NCBI GenBank assembly: GCA_020632575.1
Contig: JACKFH010000014.1
Span: 1-64,000, forward strand
DNA from: Candidatus Omnitrophota bacterium
Lineage (GTDB): Bacteria; Hinthialibacterota; Hinthialibacteria; OLB16
Direction of reading: 5' to 3'
DNA length: 64,000 nucleotides
Positions within the stretch are counted from its first letter, which is position 1. Each line of letters opens with the position of its first letter. The notes under the pieces are model-generated. The model saw only the letters and a program-made list of their open reading frames with translations. It did no database searches and was not told the DNA's origin. A program made the translations under genes and the position numbers. Shown here one piece after another: positions 42,701 to 52,295 of this stretch.

Positions 42701-45700
42701 CTTTGGGGGACGGTTAGGGATTCTAACGGGACGCCTCAGCCAGGGATCAATGTCCGAGCATCCAGCGGCCAAAGTTATTTCTACCGGACGAACAAGTTCG
42801 GAAAGTTCCTGATCGGCGGAGTGAACGCGGGGACATACACGATCGATTTACCGGACTACGCTGATGACTCGACATCTCTTGAGAACGTGACTATCGCGGC
42901 GGGCGAAACCATCGGAGATCTGGACTTCACCATCGATAAATCCCTCGGATTTGTTTCTGGGACGGTCACGGATTCGAATGGCGATCCGGTCCCCGGTCCT
43001 TTTGTCAGCGGAAACGGAGTCAATTACGACTATCGGTACGAAGATGGATATGGCCAATACGGTCTCTGTGGAATCGAAACGCCCCAGACCTTCAAGGTCA
43101 GCGTCTCGGAGTCCGGTTATGTCAATCAATATTACAACAACAAACCGAGTGAGGAGGAGGCGGACTCGGTCACGGTGGCGACCTCGGGCGAGGTTCCGAA
43201 TATCGACTTCGTTTTGGAGCGAGGCGAATCGATCTCGGGTCGTGTGACGGATTTCCATGGACGGCCCCTTCAAAATGGATCGGTCGCCGTGTCAAAGACA
43301 GACGGAACCTCCTCGAAGTACCCAAACTTGGATGTGCTTGGAAACTACTCGGCTCAAGGCTTAACCCCGGGCGAGTACACAGCCCAGTATTCGTCGGGCA
43401 ATTACTATCAAGAGTTTTATAACAACCGACGCACTTCCTCCGAGGCGGACACGATCCAGGTTGTTGCGAACACACCGGTGACCGGCGTCGACTTTCAAGT
43501 CGGCTTGGGCGGCACAGTGTCTGGAGTCATCACGGACGCTTCGGGGACGCCTTACACCTCGGGTTCCGTTTACGCCTATCCGACCTCCGATCCACAGACC
43601 TCCCTTCGCAACTCGAGTTTGAACGCCACAGGCGAGTATCGGATCGACAGGCTTCCTCCAGGCGACTATTTCATCCAAGCGCAAATCAGCGGGCGACCTC
43701 GCGTGTTCTACGATTCCGCTTATTCGACTCAGTCGGCGATGAGCGTGGGGGTGACAGAGAACAATGACACCACCGGGATCGATATTACGGTCCCATCCTC
43801 AGCCGAGGCCGGCACGATTTCGGGTCGAACCACTGACGAGAATGGAGACCCGCTCACCCTACAGGTGCGCGCAACGGGGGTGGACGGGTATTCGGGGAAT
43901 TATTACGCGACCCCCGATTCAAATGGCGATTACACGATAACGGGAGTGCCCCCCGGGGCCTATGTGGTTTCGCTGACGCAATCCAACACCCCCCAATTTT
44001 ACTATGGCGGAACCTACAATCAGGCGACGGCGACCCGAGTTGAGATTACTCCCGGTGAAATGACGACCGGCATCGATATCCAAACGCTGGACCGCATGTT
44101 CGGAACCATCTCGGGAACGGTTCGAGACACGATGAGCAATCCCCTCGGAGGAGTCGATATCGAATTGTCCGGGGAGGGAGTCTACCTGTCGACCACATCC
44201 GGGAGCGATGGCTCGTACACCTTTTCGGCCGTGTTCCCCCAGGGGGGGTACCAAATGTCCGCCACGCTTCCGGGATACTTTCCGAAAGAGGTCCTGAATA
44301 TTTCAGTCGCCCCGAATGGAACCGTCACTCAAGACATCACGCTCCAAGGGTTTACCCCCGGGTCCTTGATCGGAAAGGTTTACGATCAAGACGGTTATCC
44401 TGTCAGCAGCGTGTCGATTTACGTTGATGGAATCGATGTCAATTATGACCTCTCGTCCACCTCGGACTCTTTTGGAGATTACCGTTTCGATTTACTTCCA
44501 ACCGGGACGTTTCAATTGGATCTTTCCAAGTCGGGATACCAGTACACGACGATTTCTCCGGTCTCCGTGGCCGCTGGGAACACGACTGTGCGCGATGTGA
44601 CTATGGAGGAACCCGCGGGTTCCGGGTCAATCTCCGGAACGGTGTTCGACGCGAGCGGCAATCCAACGGCGGGAGTTCGTGTTCAAGTGAGCAGCCCGAC
44701 CTATCGCCAAGTCACGACTCGTCTTGATGGGACCTACCGACTAAACGGTCTCAACCCGGGAACCTACTCGGTCATGCTGCCCAACGAGGAGGGCGATCCG
44801 ACACAAGGCAACATTCAGGTGATGGCCGACCAGAACACTCCAAATGTGAATTTCAATTTGGATTTCACCTACGGAACGATATCGGGAACAATTCGCAATC
44901 GAATGGCGCAACCCCTGCCAGGCGCCAATGTTCGAGCCGACGCTGTCGGTCATAGTTTCTATCCGGATTCGGTCACCTCGGGTTCGAGCGGCCTCTATAT
45001 TATGACCCGAGTCAATAACGGTGGTGGGAAGGATTACCGCGTTTACGCCAATCGGGACGGATTTGTCGAAACGTTCTTTGCGGACAGTCTCACTTCCAGC
45101 GGCGCGACAACTGTGACGATTCCCGACGGGGGTTCGGTTGAAGACATCGACATCGTTCTCGGCCCCGGGGCAATTGTCAGCGGAAGCGTTGTTGACGGCG
45201 ACACCTCCCTCCCCATCTCTTCAGGAAGCGTGGTTTTCAATCGCGGGGATCTCTCCGAATACATTTCGATTAATAACGGGTCTTATCGAACCAATATTCT
45301 CCCGCCCGGCGAATTTCGGGTTTCGACTTCGATTTCAGGATATTCCACCGAGTATTACGACAACGTCGGTTATCAAAGCGACGCCACGGTCCTGACGATC
45401 GCGGAGGGGGAAACGATTGATGGGATCGATTTCACTCCGAGCCGCTCGGCCTCGATTAGCGGCATGGTGGTTGACGAATCGGGCACGGCTTATACCTCCG
45501 GATCGGTTCGAGCTTACGAAATCTCACGGAGTCCAAGCGAATACACCTCCGCGAACCTTTCAGGGGGCGAGTACACGCTGTCCAATCTGGTCGCGGGACA
45601 GTATTACGTTTTCGTTCTGATTTCCGGAAAGCCTTCCGTCTTTTACCCCAGCGCATTCAGCGCGGGCGACGCCCAAACAGTCAGTGTTTCGGGAGGCCAA

Positions 45701-48700
45701 GCCCGGACGGGAATCGATATCACGGTTCCCTCCTCGATCGAGAACGGCTCGATTTCGGGGACCGTGCTAAGCCGGTTCGGGACTGTCGACAGTTCCATTC
45801 GAGTTCGGGTCATTGGAGTTGACGGAACAAGTTACAACAACACCTCCAACCTGGACGAGAACGGAAACTATCTCGCCGAGAATCTCCTTCCCGGGACTTA
45901 TATTGTTGGTCTCGTCGACGGGAGCTACCCGGTTTACTACTACGGCGGGGTTTACAGCATGGACTCGGCGACTCGGGTGACGGTCGCTCCGGGTCAGGAT
46001 CGAACCGGAATCGACATCATGGCGACCGAGTTCCCACAGGCGACGCTAACGGGAATTGTCCAGACTCAAGGTGGAACTCCAATCCCGGGGGCGGAAGTCC
46101 GACTCGAAATGGGATCCATCACTTACAATACGACCTCTGGATCCGATGGATCGTATGTGTTCAAAAACATCCTGCCCGGAGCGGATTATGAGATTCGAGC
46201 TGGAGCGAGGGGTTATTACGATTCCCCCCTCGAGCCGATCGTCCTCATCGAAAATCAGACCAGCAATTACAATCTCACCCTGGATCCTTACGAGATGACG
46301 TCAGTGATGGGGCATGTGGAAAACGCCTCGGGGTATCCACTGAATAACGCCAACCTGAACCTTTACGGCGACAATCTTTCGAGTTCGCGGTACCTCAACA
46401 CCGACGATTTCGGGAACTACCTCTTCGATAACCTCCCGCCTGGAAATTATTCGATCGGAGTTTCCAGCAGCGGCTACACCAGTCAAAATGTCGGTGGAAT
46501 CGGTACCACGCCCGGGTCTCCCACCATCCGGAATTTCGTCCTCGAATATGATCCGAATTATGGCGTAGTCGAGGGAACGGTGACCGATTCTGAGGGTAAT
46601 CCAGCGTATGGCATCCTGGTTCGGAGCAGCAATTCTCGATCCACGACCACCCAATTGGACGGGACCTATCAATTGACCAATCTATCGGCGGGAACCTATT
46701 CGATTTCCCTGCCCAACGAGAACGATTCCGGCAATCCGATGATGGAAAACGTGATAGTGGTGGCCGATGAGACAACATCGGGAATCGATTTCACCCTAAC
46801 AGTGGCTTATGGAACCATCTCGGGAACGGTCATGGATACGGTTGGGACGCCGATTTCCGACGCGAATGTCGATCCAGATCCGATTGATCACGATTTCTAC
46901 CCTTCGAATGTCTATTCCGGCTTCGACGGAAACTTCATCATCGGCCGCCTCCGAACCGATGGCGGGCGGGATTATCGCTTCGCCGCCTCGAAGGATGGAT
47001 ATGTGAAGACTTATTATGAGGACGCCATCGATCAGAATTTGGCGACAGTCATCCACTTGAATCAGGGAGACTCCTTCTCACCCGCCCCCATCCAGCTGCA
47101 AACCGCCGCCCGAATCTCCGGCAAAGTGAGCGAGGAGGGCACAGGTCGACTGATCAATACCGGCGGAGTTCGAGCTCAATTGCCCGACGGTTCCCAGAGT
47201 TTTTACGCCTCGCTCAACAACACGGGCGATTACCTCTTCGATGAACTCCCGGGCGGAGATTATCAGGTCTACACATCGATCTCCAATTACGTGACCGAGT
47301 ACTATCAAGAGAGCGCCAATCGGGACGACGCGGACATCCTAACTGTCGCATCTGGGGATATCGTTGAAGGAATCGATCTGACTCCGGCTCGCGCGGGGGG
47401 CATTTCCGGAACTGTCCTGGACGCCTCCGGCAACGCGATCGCCTCGGGCACTGTCTACACCTACCCGGTGGGTGGGACCACCAGCGACCAGTCGTCGAGG
47501 AGCATTGGAAGTTCCGGAGAATTCGCATTCACCAACGTGGCCCCGGGACAGCATTATGTTTATGCGGTCGTGTCGGGCAAACCCTCGGTCTTTTTCGGAA
47601 ACACCTTTTTCCAGGATGAAGCGACCCCAGTGACGGTGTCCGGTGGCCTGACCGCCACTGGAACCAATATCACGGTTCCCAATGAGTTCCAAAACGGTTC
47701 CATTTCGGGGAGTGTCACCAACCTGTTCGGCGAGCCCTATCCGAATCTGAACATGACGATCTCGGGCGTCGACGGAACGAGCAACAATGTGAACCCCCGC
47801 ACCGATTCGGAAGGGAACTACAGCGGGACGAGTCTCCTACCCGGGTTATACACCGTGGCAATCCGCGAATCGGGACGACCCAACTACTATTATGGGAAGA
47901 CCTACGACCAGGACATGGCGACTCGTGTGAAGGTCGAAGAGGGGATGGAAACACCCAATATCGATATCATGGCCCCTCAACGCAATGACGGGTCGGTCCG
48001 TGGTCTGGTTAAGAACCTCTCGGGCCAACTCCTGAATGGGGTCCAGGTTCAACTCCAAGGCAATTCGGTCTACCAAAGCGACACAACCGGACCCGACGGA
48101 TTGTTCCTATTTCCTTTTGTGCCGGGGGGAGATTACGAGCTGACAGCCACGGCTCCCGGATACCTCTCGGCGGAAGCGGATGTGACGGTTCAATCCGGAA
48201 GGCTCAACGCGGGAACAATCATCACGATGGAAGCGTTCACCGGAGGGGCGATCGCCGGCATGGTGACCGATGTCTCCGGTAACCCCCTCGAGGATGCGAA
48301 TGTGAATATCTCGCACAGCCAATATGGGTATCTCGGAAACGCTCAGACCACTCGCTATGGAGACTACTATTACGACAACCTCCCTCCAGGAACCTATTCG
48401 CTCAGCTCGAGTTCGAGTGGATACGACTCGGAGAACCGAAGTAACGTGTCGATTCCCGAAGGCGGCATGGCGAACGAGGATTTCGCCCTGGCCGCGAGAT
48501 CGAATGTGGGTCGTGTTTCGGGGACGGTGATCGGCGCGAATGGCCGCGGAGTTTACCGGATCCAAGTGCGAAGCGAGGGACCCTCCAGTCGGACAACGTA
48601 CACTTACCCCGACGGGACCTATATTCTGTCCAACCTGAGCGCGGGAACCTATCGAATCTACCTTCAGAACGAGACCGGTCCGACGATCGAGAATCTGAAT

Positions 48701-49792
48701 GTCCAAGTGACCAATGGCGAGACGACCGGAGGCGTCGATTTCGCACTCGACCAGTCCTACGGCGCCGTGAGCGGAACGGTATTCGAGAAAGGCGCCGTCA
48801 ATCCGGTTCGGAAAGGCAGCGTCCGGGGAGATGTTTTCGAGACCGGCGGATACATCGACGAAGCGGATATTGGGAGCCAAGGGAACTACATCATTGGCCG
48901 TGTTCCGATAGACGCCACGGGCGGAGTGCGCGCGCGAGCGACCGCCGATGGGTATGCGTCGGTTTATTGGATGGACAGTCCGATATTGGAGACCGCCAAC
49001 GCGGTGACACTCGACGCCTCCGGAGACGCGGGGGGGATCGATTTCGGCCTTGATTTCGAGGCATCCCTTTTTGGCCGAATCACCGATTTCTTCGGGACGC
49101 CAATCAAGAACTCGAATGCAAACGCCACTCTCCTCGAAGCATCGGGCGGGATCTCTTTTTCGGATTCGGTCAACGCCAACGGTTGGTACGAAATCCCACA
49201 ACTTCCGGGGGGCGATTACCGACTCCGCTTCAGCGCCTCTTATTTCACGACTCAATACTATAACGGGGTCCCCGATCTTGCCTCCGCCGAATTGATTACG
49301 CTGCCGATCGGCGGGTCTGAGCAATTCGACGCGGTCCTCAATCCGAACACCGCCATTGGAGGGATAGTGACCGATGCTTCAGGGAACCCGGTCACCAACG
49401 CCTTTGTCGATCTTTATCGGGTGGGCGACCTGAACCCCTCGCGTCTCTATGTGAACGGGAACGGTCAGTACTCGTTCCAAGGGATCGCACCCGGCGATTA
49501 CCGGTTACGAGCCTATTCGCCGGATTACGCGCCTCGGTGGTGGTTGGGGCAGACCTCCGCGACCTCGGCCACCATTCTCACGCTCGAATCGAATGAAATC
49601 CGGGGCGGCATCGATTTCGTTTTCTCTTCAAGATCCTCGAATGTGTACGACCTGATCGCGGATGGAACGATCGATGCTTTCGACCTGATCGAATTGCTGG
49701 GATTGGGAACGGATTCCGCGAGCACCTTTTTCGATTTCTCGCAGTACTGGATGAGCACGACTTCAAAGTCTTTCCGGGTTGAGAATGAATGA
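39707..49792 (+). CDS. Giant secreted carboxypeptidase-regulatory-like repeat protein with nested propeller
   Basis: One uninterrupted frame gives 3,361 residues (about 350 kDa). Residues 1-30 are a signal peptide. Nearly all of the rest is made of ~90-residue CarboxypepD-regulatory-like beta-sandwich modules of the form SGTVxDxxGNP...G.Y.f..l.pG.Y.v......y. Seven module types (a-g) repeat as a block of ~645 residues: 'a' modules start near residues 627, 1268, 1915, 2563 and 3215. Residues ~247-541 are a regulator-type beta-propeller (GGLWFATEEGVMSI, VEWIGTSNGIYV, QVWIATTSGIAHY) inserted inside an N-terminal module. The C-terminus (IADGTIDAFDLIELLGLG) resembles a single degenerate dockerin/EF-hand repeat and may anchor or sort the protein. 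Adhesion or surface-layer function is likely but inferred. Confidence 0.9.
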   Translation: MNRLNSAVVRFFFPLLLASIGFIPIESNAAGELSGVVRNATGDPLIGAYVYARNPMTSQTYADYTDMSGLFEIMNMTAGEYRVRADYVGYQGAYHDGSTYEEDEPATVTVSDGTTTSGVDIMLPDGASISGKVTVQSSGLPVTNQYIPIDYRNSPNIWWSPYSYTDLMGNYQIGGLPDRDDYIIGVAATGYISDYYPGVIDYDDAEPLAITGGMDLTGIDLELTEGGVLRVAAYLESGLPVVQVGNPQILSNVFNRIAKDGSGGLWFATEEGVMSIIGSATRGIHPYNSDLPGEIVRDLSISPTDTKFYATDKGVGRQTAMGSVEAFTTANSNLPYNDCTAIQAVSDSSVFIASPTGDFTVWNGSTTFTNHTYSDRGEPSASDIQCLAYDSTDGEILIGTESNGMTIYNIGGGSFSRFTTADGLPQNQVNAIAVTGPGVEWIGTSNGIYVRDPGGPDTTYQMADGLPGDNVQDIHIVSATQVWIATTSGIAHYDNGSFTTYTTSNSGLASNNCRSILDFDGDIYIGSSNGLDILSNGSFQHYSRQNWYVSASLYDPSTDYFASGGSSNSIDFDIQGLPTGNYRVQISASGYPSQYFDGVANQEDATLIPVQQGMETAERYAFIIESYGGIEGTVEDSMGNPTTSGTVSFYQPGANSQVASANVSGGVFQTTNLIEGGYYAVYTQSGLPSVFYPNAYDIADAQIIQVTSGQTTSGIGIVLPAASENGTISGRILDSSGNPYPFVSMSLTGVFGTSQNGYTTADKDGAYTFTNVTPGVHRISGSPFGLPPLYYSSSFDQQNFDPVGVDSGEDVAGIDLQVPTYTAGSLFGIIVDGGGNPVSGAEVGIYGGFNYPAQTTGSDGLFSFQNLPPFPGYSVFGRKTNHIPVEMANLALASGDNIGPVTLTLDEYTPTSLSGQVMDASGNRILDANLYFYDNDTNYQVSVRTDWEGRYMVADFPPGSGSVNCYASGFSSYNSAFNLSPGSNTKDIVLVQDTSRGNLWGTVRDSNGTPQPGINVRASSGQSYFYRTNKFGKFLIGGVNAGTYTIDLPDYADDSTSLENVTIAAGETIGDLDFTIDKSLGFVSGTVTDSNGDPVPGPFVSGNGVNYDYRYEDGYGQYGLCGIETPQTFKVSVSESGYVNQYYNNKPSEEEADSVTVATSGEVPNIDFVLERGESISGRVTDFHGRPLQNGSVAVSKTDGTSSKYPNLDVLGNYSAQGLTPGEYTAQYSSGNYYQEFYNNRRTSSEADTIQVVANTPVTGVDFQVGLGGTVSGVITDASGTPYTSGSVYAYPTSDPQTSLRNSSLNATGEYRIDRLPPGDYFIQAQISGRPRVFYDSAYSTQSAMSVGVTENNDTTGIDITVPSSAEAGTISGRTTDENGDPLTLQVRATGVDGYSGNYYATPDSNGDYTITGVPPGAYVVSLTQSNTPQFYYGGTYNQATATRVEITPGEMTTGIDIQTLDRMFGTISGTVRDTMSNPLGGVDIELSGEGVYLSTTSGSDGSYTFSAVFPQGGYQMSATLPGYFPKEVLNISVAPNGTVTQDITLQGFTPGSLIGKVYDQDGYPVSSVSIYVDGIDVNYDLSSTSDSFGDYRFDLLPTGTFQLDLSKSGYQYTTISPVSVAAGNTTVRDVTMEEPAGSGSISGTVFDASGNPTAGVRVQVSSPTYRQVTTRLDGTYRLNGLNPGTYSVMLPNEEGDPTQGNIQVMADQNTPNVNFNLDFTYGTISGTIRNRMAQPLPGANVRADAVGHSFYPDSVTSGSSGLYIMTRVNNGGGKDYRVYANRDGFVETFFADSLTSSGATTVTIPDGGSVEDIDIVLGPGAIVSGSVVDGDTSLPISSGSVVFNRGDLSEYISINNGSYRTNILPPGEFRVSTSISGYSTEYYDNVGYQSDATVLTIAEGETIDGIDFTPSRSASISGMVVDESGTAYTSGSVRAYEISRSPSEYTSANLSGGEYTLSNLVAGQYYVFVLISGKPSVFYPSAFSAGDAQTVSVSGGQARTGIDITVPSSIENGSISGTVLSRFGTVDSSIRVRVIGVDGTSYNNTSNLDENGNYLAENLLPGTYIVGLVDGSYPVYYYGGVYSMDSATRVTVAPGQDRTGIDIMATEFPQATLTGIVQTQGGTPIPGAEVRLEMGSITYNTTSGSDGSYVFKNILPGADYEIRAGARGYYDSPLEPIVLIENQTSNYNLTLDPYEMTSVMGHVENASGYPLNNANLNLYGDNLSSSRYLNTDDFGNYLFDNLPPGNYSIGVSSSGYTSQNVGGIGTTPGSPTIRNFVLEYDPNYGVVEGTVTDSEGNPAYGILVRSSNSRSTTTQLDGTYQLTNLSAGTYSISLPNENDSGNPMMENVIVVADETTSGIDFTLTVAYGTISGTVMDTVGTPISDANVDPDPIDHDFYPSNVYSGFDGNFIIGRLRTDGGRDYRFAASKDGYVKTYYEDAIDQNLATVIHLNQGDSFSPAPIQLQTAARISGKVSEEGTGRLINTGGVRAQLPDGSQSFYASLNNTGDYLFDELPGGDYQVYTSISNYVTEYYQESANRDDADILTVASGDIVEGIDLTPARAGGISGTVLDASGNAIASGTVYTYPVGGTTSDQSSRSIGSSGEFAFTNVAPGQHYVYAVVSGKPSVFFGNTFFQDEATPVTVSGGLTATGTNITVPNEFQNGSISGSVTNLFGEPYPNLNMTISGVDGTSNNVNPRTDSEGNYSGTSLLPGLYTVAIRESGRPNYYYGKTYDQDMATRVKVEEGMETPNIDIMAPQRNDGSVRGLVKNLSGQLLNGVQVQLQGNSVYQSDTTGPDGLFLFPFVPGGDYELTATAPGYLSAEADVTVQSGRLNAGTIITMEAFTGGAIAGMVTDVSGNPLEDANVNISHSQYGYLGNAQTTRYGDYYYDNLPPGTYSLSSSSSGYDSENRSNVSIPEGGMANEDFALAARSNVGRVSGTVIGANGRGVYRIQVRSEGPSSRTTYTYPDGTYILSNLSAGTYRIYLQNETGPTIENLNVQVTNGETTGGVDFALDQSYGAVSGTVFEKGAVNPVRKGSVRGDVFETGGYIDEADIGSQGNYIIGRVPIDATGGVRARATADGYASVYWMDSPILETANAVTLDASGDAGGIDFGLDFEASLFGRITDFFGTPIKNSNANATLLEASGGISFSDSVNANGWYEIPQLPGGDYRLRFSASYFTTQYYNGVPDLASAELITLPIGGSEQFDAVLNPNTAIGGIVTDASGNPVTNAFVDLYRVGDLNPSRLYVNGNGQYSFQGIAPGDYRLRAYSPDYAPRWWLGQTSATSATILTLESNEIRGGIDFVFSSRSSNVYDLIADGTIDAFDLIELLGLGTDSASTFFDFSQYWMSTTSKSFRVENE

Positions 49793-49873
49793 GGATTGCC
49801 GAGCCAGTGGGGCGATAAGCGACTTCTCTCGGCGGAAACCTTTGGATGAGACGGCCACCCCCGTGGTTATCAT

Positions 49874-52201
49874 CTATGGGGAGAGGTCCTCGGAGGTGAT
49901 GAAGGAGAGCGAGGAAGGATAATTGTTTTCACTTGTCCCTTGATGGAGGCGAATCGATTTGAGTTCGAATTCAGCCGGTTCGGGGATCGAGATATCCTGG
50001 ACATAGGCCAAGCCTCGATCATTGCCGGCTTGGTCGAATTTGATTTGCACCGCAGCGACCTCGAGTTCGGAAAAGGTGAAACGGACCTCCCTGCCGTCTT
50101 CAAGGATTTCTCTCCGCAAGGTCATCGGAGATCGAAAATTCGGTTGATTGTCCTGTCGTAACTGAAGATAGGGGGGAGCGATGTCAATCCGTTCGTTCGG
50201 GAGCTGGCAGATCACACGGTCGATCCTTCTCGGTGCGGCAAATTCGAGTTGGGTCCAGCAAGGAACGCCGGCGGCCCAGTATTTGGGGATCGTGGTCGCC
50301 TCGTTGGTGGTGGGGCGTTCCTTGTCCAAGAGGTACGGGATCGTTTCGTGCCCATTCGGGAAAAAGGAAGCGGAGACCTCGATCTCGTTGTCCGGGAAGA
50401 ATTCGAGTTTCGCGTAATCGACTAAACCATAGTGTCTGAAGGTCTCCTCGATGTATTCGCCCTCATCCCTGTCGTAATGGTCCGGGTACTCCCTCGGCGA
50501 CGCCTCCCAAATATGGAGCCGAACCTCTCCAGCCGAATTTGGAGTCCAACCGACATAGCAACGATTCGCTCCGACACCCGCTGAGTAAGTGGGAGGGGCG
50601 ATGGGTTCATTGTTGGCATCGCGGAGTTCCATTCCGATTTTCCCTTTGGTCACATCCAGCAAGATTTCGAAGAGATGAGGAACGCCCGGCGTTTGGACAG
50701 TGGCGGTGACAGAGGGAACTTCACGGTGAATACCCACCTCCAGAAGGCTCGATTCGGTCCAACTCTCGATCGGTTCGTTCTCGTCGATTCGTGCGAGGTA
50801 ATCCGACTTCCAATTGGCGGCATCCTTCCCGGCGTAAGCAAGGAAAGCGGCGGTTCCGATCGCGGTTGTCAGGACTCCCGCCGCGATGAATCCAAGAATC
50901 CAAAGTTCTGTCCGAAGACCGTTCTCCCACCCGGAGGAATCGGGCAATTCCTGATTGGAGACGCCGATCAGGCGAAGCGACGAGAGAAAGAAAGCGGCGA
51001 AAGGGAGCAGCAGCAAAGAGCCAGCGACATAATAGGCTGCGTGGGTGGCGAGGAGAGGCACGACGCATAGTGAGAAATAGAGATACCCCATAAACAGAAG
51101 GAAGGCGTCCCATTTCTTCCAGATGAACGAAAGAACGATGCCGGCCCACCCCATGAGGAAGATCGTCCAAGCGACCGTTTTCGCGGTTTGATCGCGAAGG
51201 CCGAATCCGACGAAGAACCAATCCTGATAGCCCACGAGAACTTTGTGGGTGCGCATCCAGAGAGTCTTCAAATAGTAGCCAGGATTCTCATCGATCCGAG
51301 CAAGGGCGCGGTGTTTGATCACCGCCATGTAGTCATCGGTGCTGGTGTACATGTCGATTCCGGGGCTGACTCGACCGGCCTCCTCGTTGCCCTCGGTGTC
51401 GAGTCCGGTGAGGCCATAAGGGTTGGGAAATTCGCCGAGTCCCACATAAAGAGCGTGCCAGACCTGGTGCGAGGGATTCCCCATCGCCACCTTTAGACTG
51501 AGGTTTCCGACCATCACGACCGCGAGGAAGAGAAGACCGAGAAGGAGACCTCGCCGCTTGCCATATTTGACGAACAGGAAGAAACCGATCAGGAAGGCGA
51601 AGGGTCCGAAAACCGATCGGACGGTGTTGGCAAAGAGAAAGAAGAGTCCGACTAGGAGGACAATGACGGTTTGCGCGATCCAATGACGGGGCAACAGGAG
51701 AATCCAGCTGATAATGAGAAGCGCGAATTGCACGACCAGAACATGGTTGTTCGAGTGCGCGATCTGGATGGGGACGGGGAGGTAGAGGGCATACAGGATC
51801 CCCGCGATTATGCCGGTCGTTCGGTTAAAGACTCGGGAGAGCGCGAGGATCAAAAACAGGAGAGCGAGAAGATCGAGATAAACGGTGGCGGTCTGTAGAG
51901 ATGAAAGAGTGGTCTCGCCGGTGAGACTCCAGACCGACGCGATGTAGATGGCGAATCCGGTGTCGTCCGCGTTGTAACCTCCGGTCTCGGAACCGAACAG
52001 ACCCGAGAACCCTTGTCCCTTGAGAATCTTCCTCGCATCGACCATCGCGGTCTGGGTCCGGGACGAGGCCTCGAGAAGTCCTTTGTTGTCCTCATAGATG
52101 GCGAGGATGTGAAATCTGACCCATGCGGCGAGAGCGAGGGCAAGGAGAACGCCGATAGCATAGAGAATATGGCCGACGAGAGATGACTTGGTTTGATTCA
52201 T
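49874..52201 (-). CDS. GT-C-like polytopic membrane protein with C-terminal beta domains
   Basis: The 775-residue protein has about eleven membrane helices in residues 1-470 and a long extracytoplasmic tail. An acidic pair after helix 1 (IYEDNKG) and YNADDTGFAIYIA match the layout of the GT-C (ArnT/PMT-like) fold, where such residues hold the lipid-linked sugar. The tail (about residues 500-750) looks like two beta-sandwiches; the last (PCWTQLEFAAPRRIDRVICQ, VAAVQIKFDQAG) resembles a discoidin/F5-8C sugar-binding domain. A lipid-phosphosugar glycosyltransferase for surface glycans is plausible. It is convergent with the giant repeat gene, 81 bp apart; glycosylation of that protein is a speculation. 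Confidence 0.75.
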   Translation of the reverse strand: MNQTKSSLVGHILYAIGVLLALALAAWVRFHILAIYEDNKGLLEASSRTQTAMVDARKILKGQGFSGLFGSETGGYNADDTGFAIYIASVWSLTGETTLSSLQTATVYLDLLALLFLILALSRVFNRTTGIIAGILYALYLPVPIQIAHSNNHVLVVQFALLIISWILLLPRHWIAQTVIVLLVGLFFLFANTVRSVFGPFAFLIGFFLFVKYGKRRGLLLGLLFLAVVMVGNLSLKVAMGNPSHQVWHALYVGLGEFPNPYGLTGLDTEGNEEAGRVSPGIDMYTSTDDYMAVIKHRALARIDENPGYYLKTLWMRTHKVLVGYQDWFFVGFGLRDQTAKTVAWTIFLMGWAGIVLSFIWKKWDAFLLFMGYLYFSLCVVPLLATHAAYYVAGSLLLLPFAAFFLSSLRLIGVSNQELPDSSGWENGLRTELWILGFIAAGVLTTAIGTAAFLAYAGKDAANWKSDYLARIDENEPIESWTESSLLEVGIHREVPSVTATVQTPGVPHLFEILLDVTKGKIGMELRDANNEPIAPPTYSAGVGANRCYVGWTPNSAGEVRLHIWEASPREYPDHYDRDEGEYIEETFRHYGLVDYAKLEFFPDNEIEVSASFFPNGHETIPYLLDKERPTTNEATTIPKYWAAGVPCWTQLEFAAPRRIDRVICQLPNERIDIAPPYLQLRQDNQPNFRSPMTLRREILEDGREVRFTFSELEVAAVQIKFDQAGNDRGLAYVQDISIPEPAEFELKSIRLHQGTSENNYPSSLSFITSEDLSP

Positions 52202-52295
52202 TTCGATATTGGTTTTGCCGATTCGAATTCAGCCACTTTGGATCGATCCGCTTTCGATCCACCACATCGGGCGGGCGGCTATCGACCCAACGATA

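Noticed and set aside
48107..49324. Long minus-strand frame (405 codons) inside the giant gene
   Set aside because: Shadow of the repeat protein; composition follows the complement of its Gly/Ser/Asp codons, with no motif or start site.
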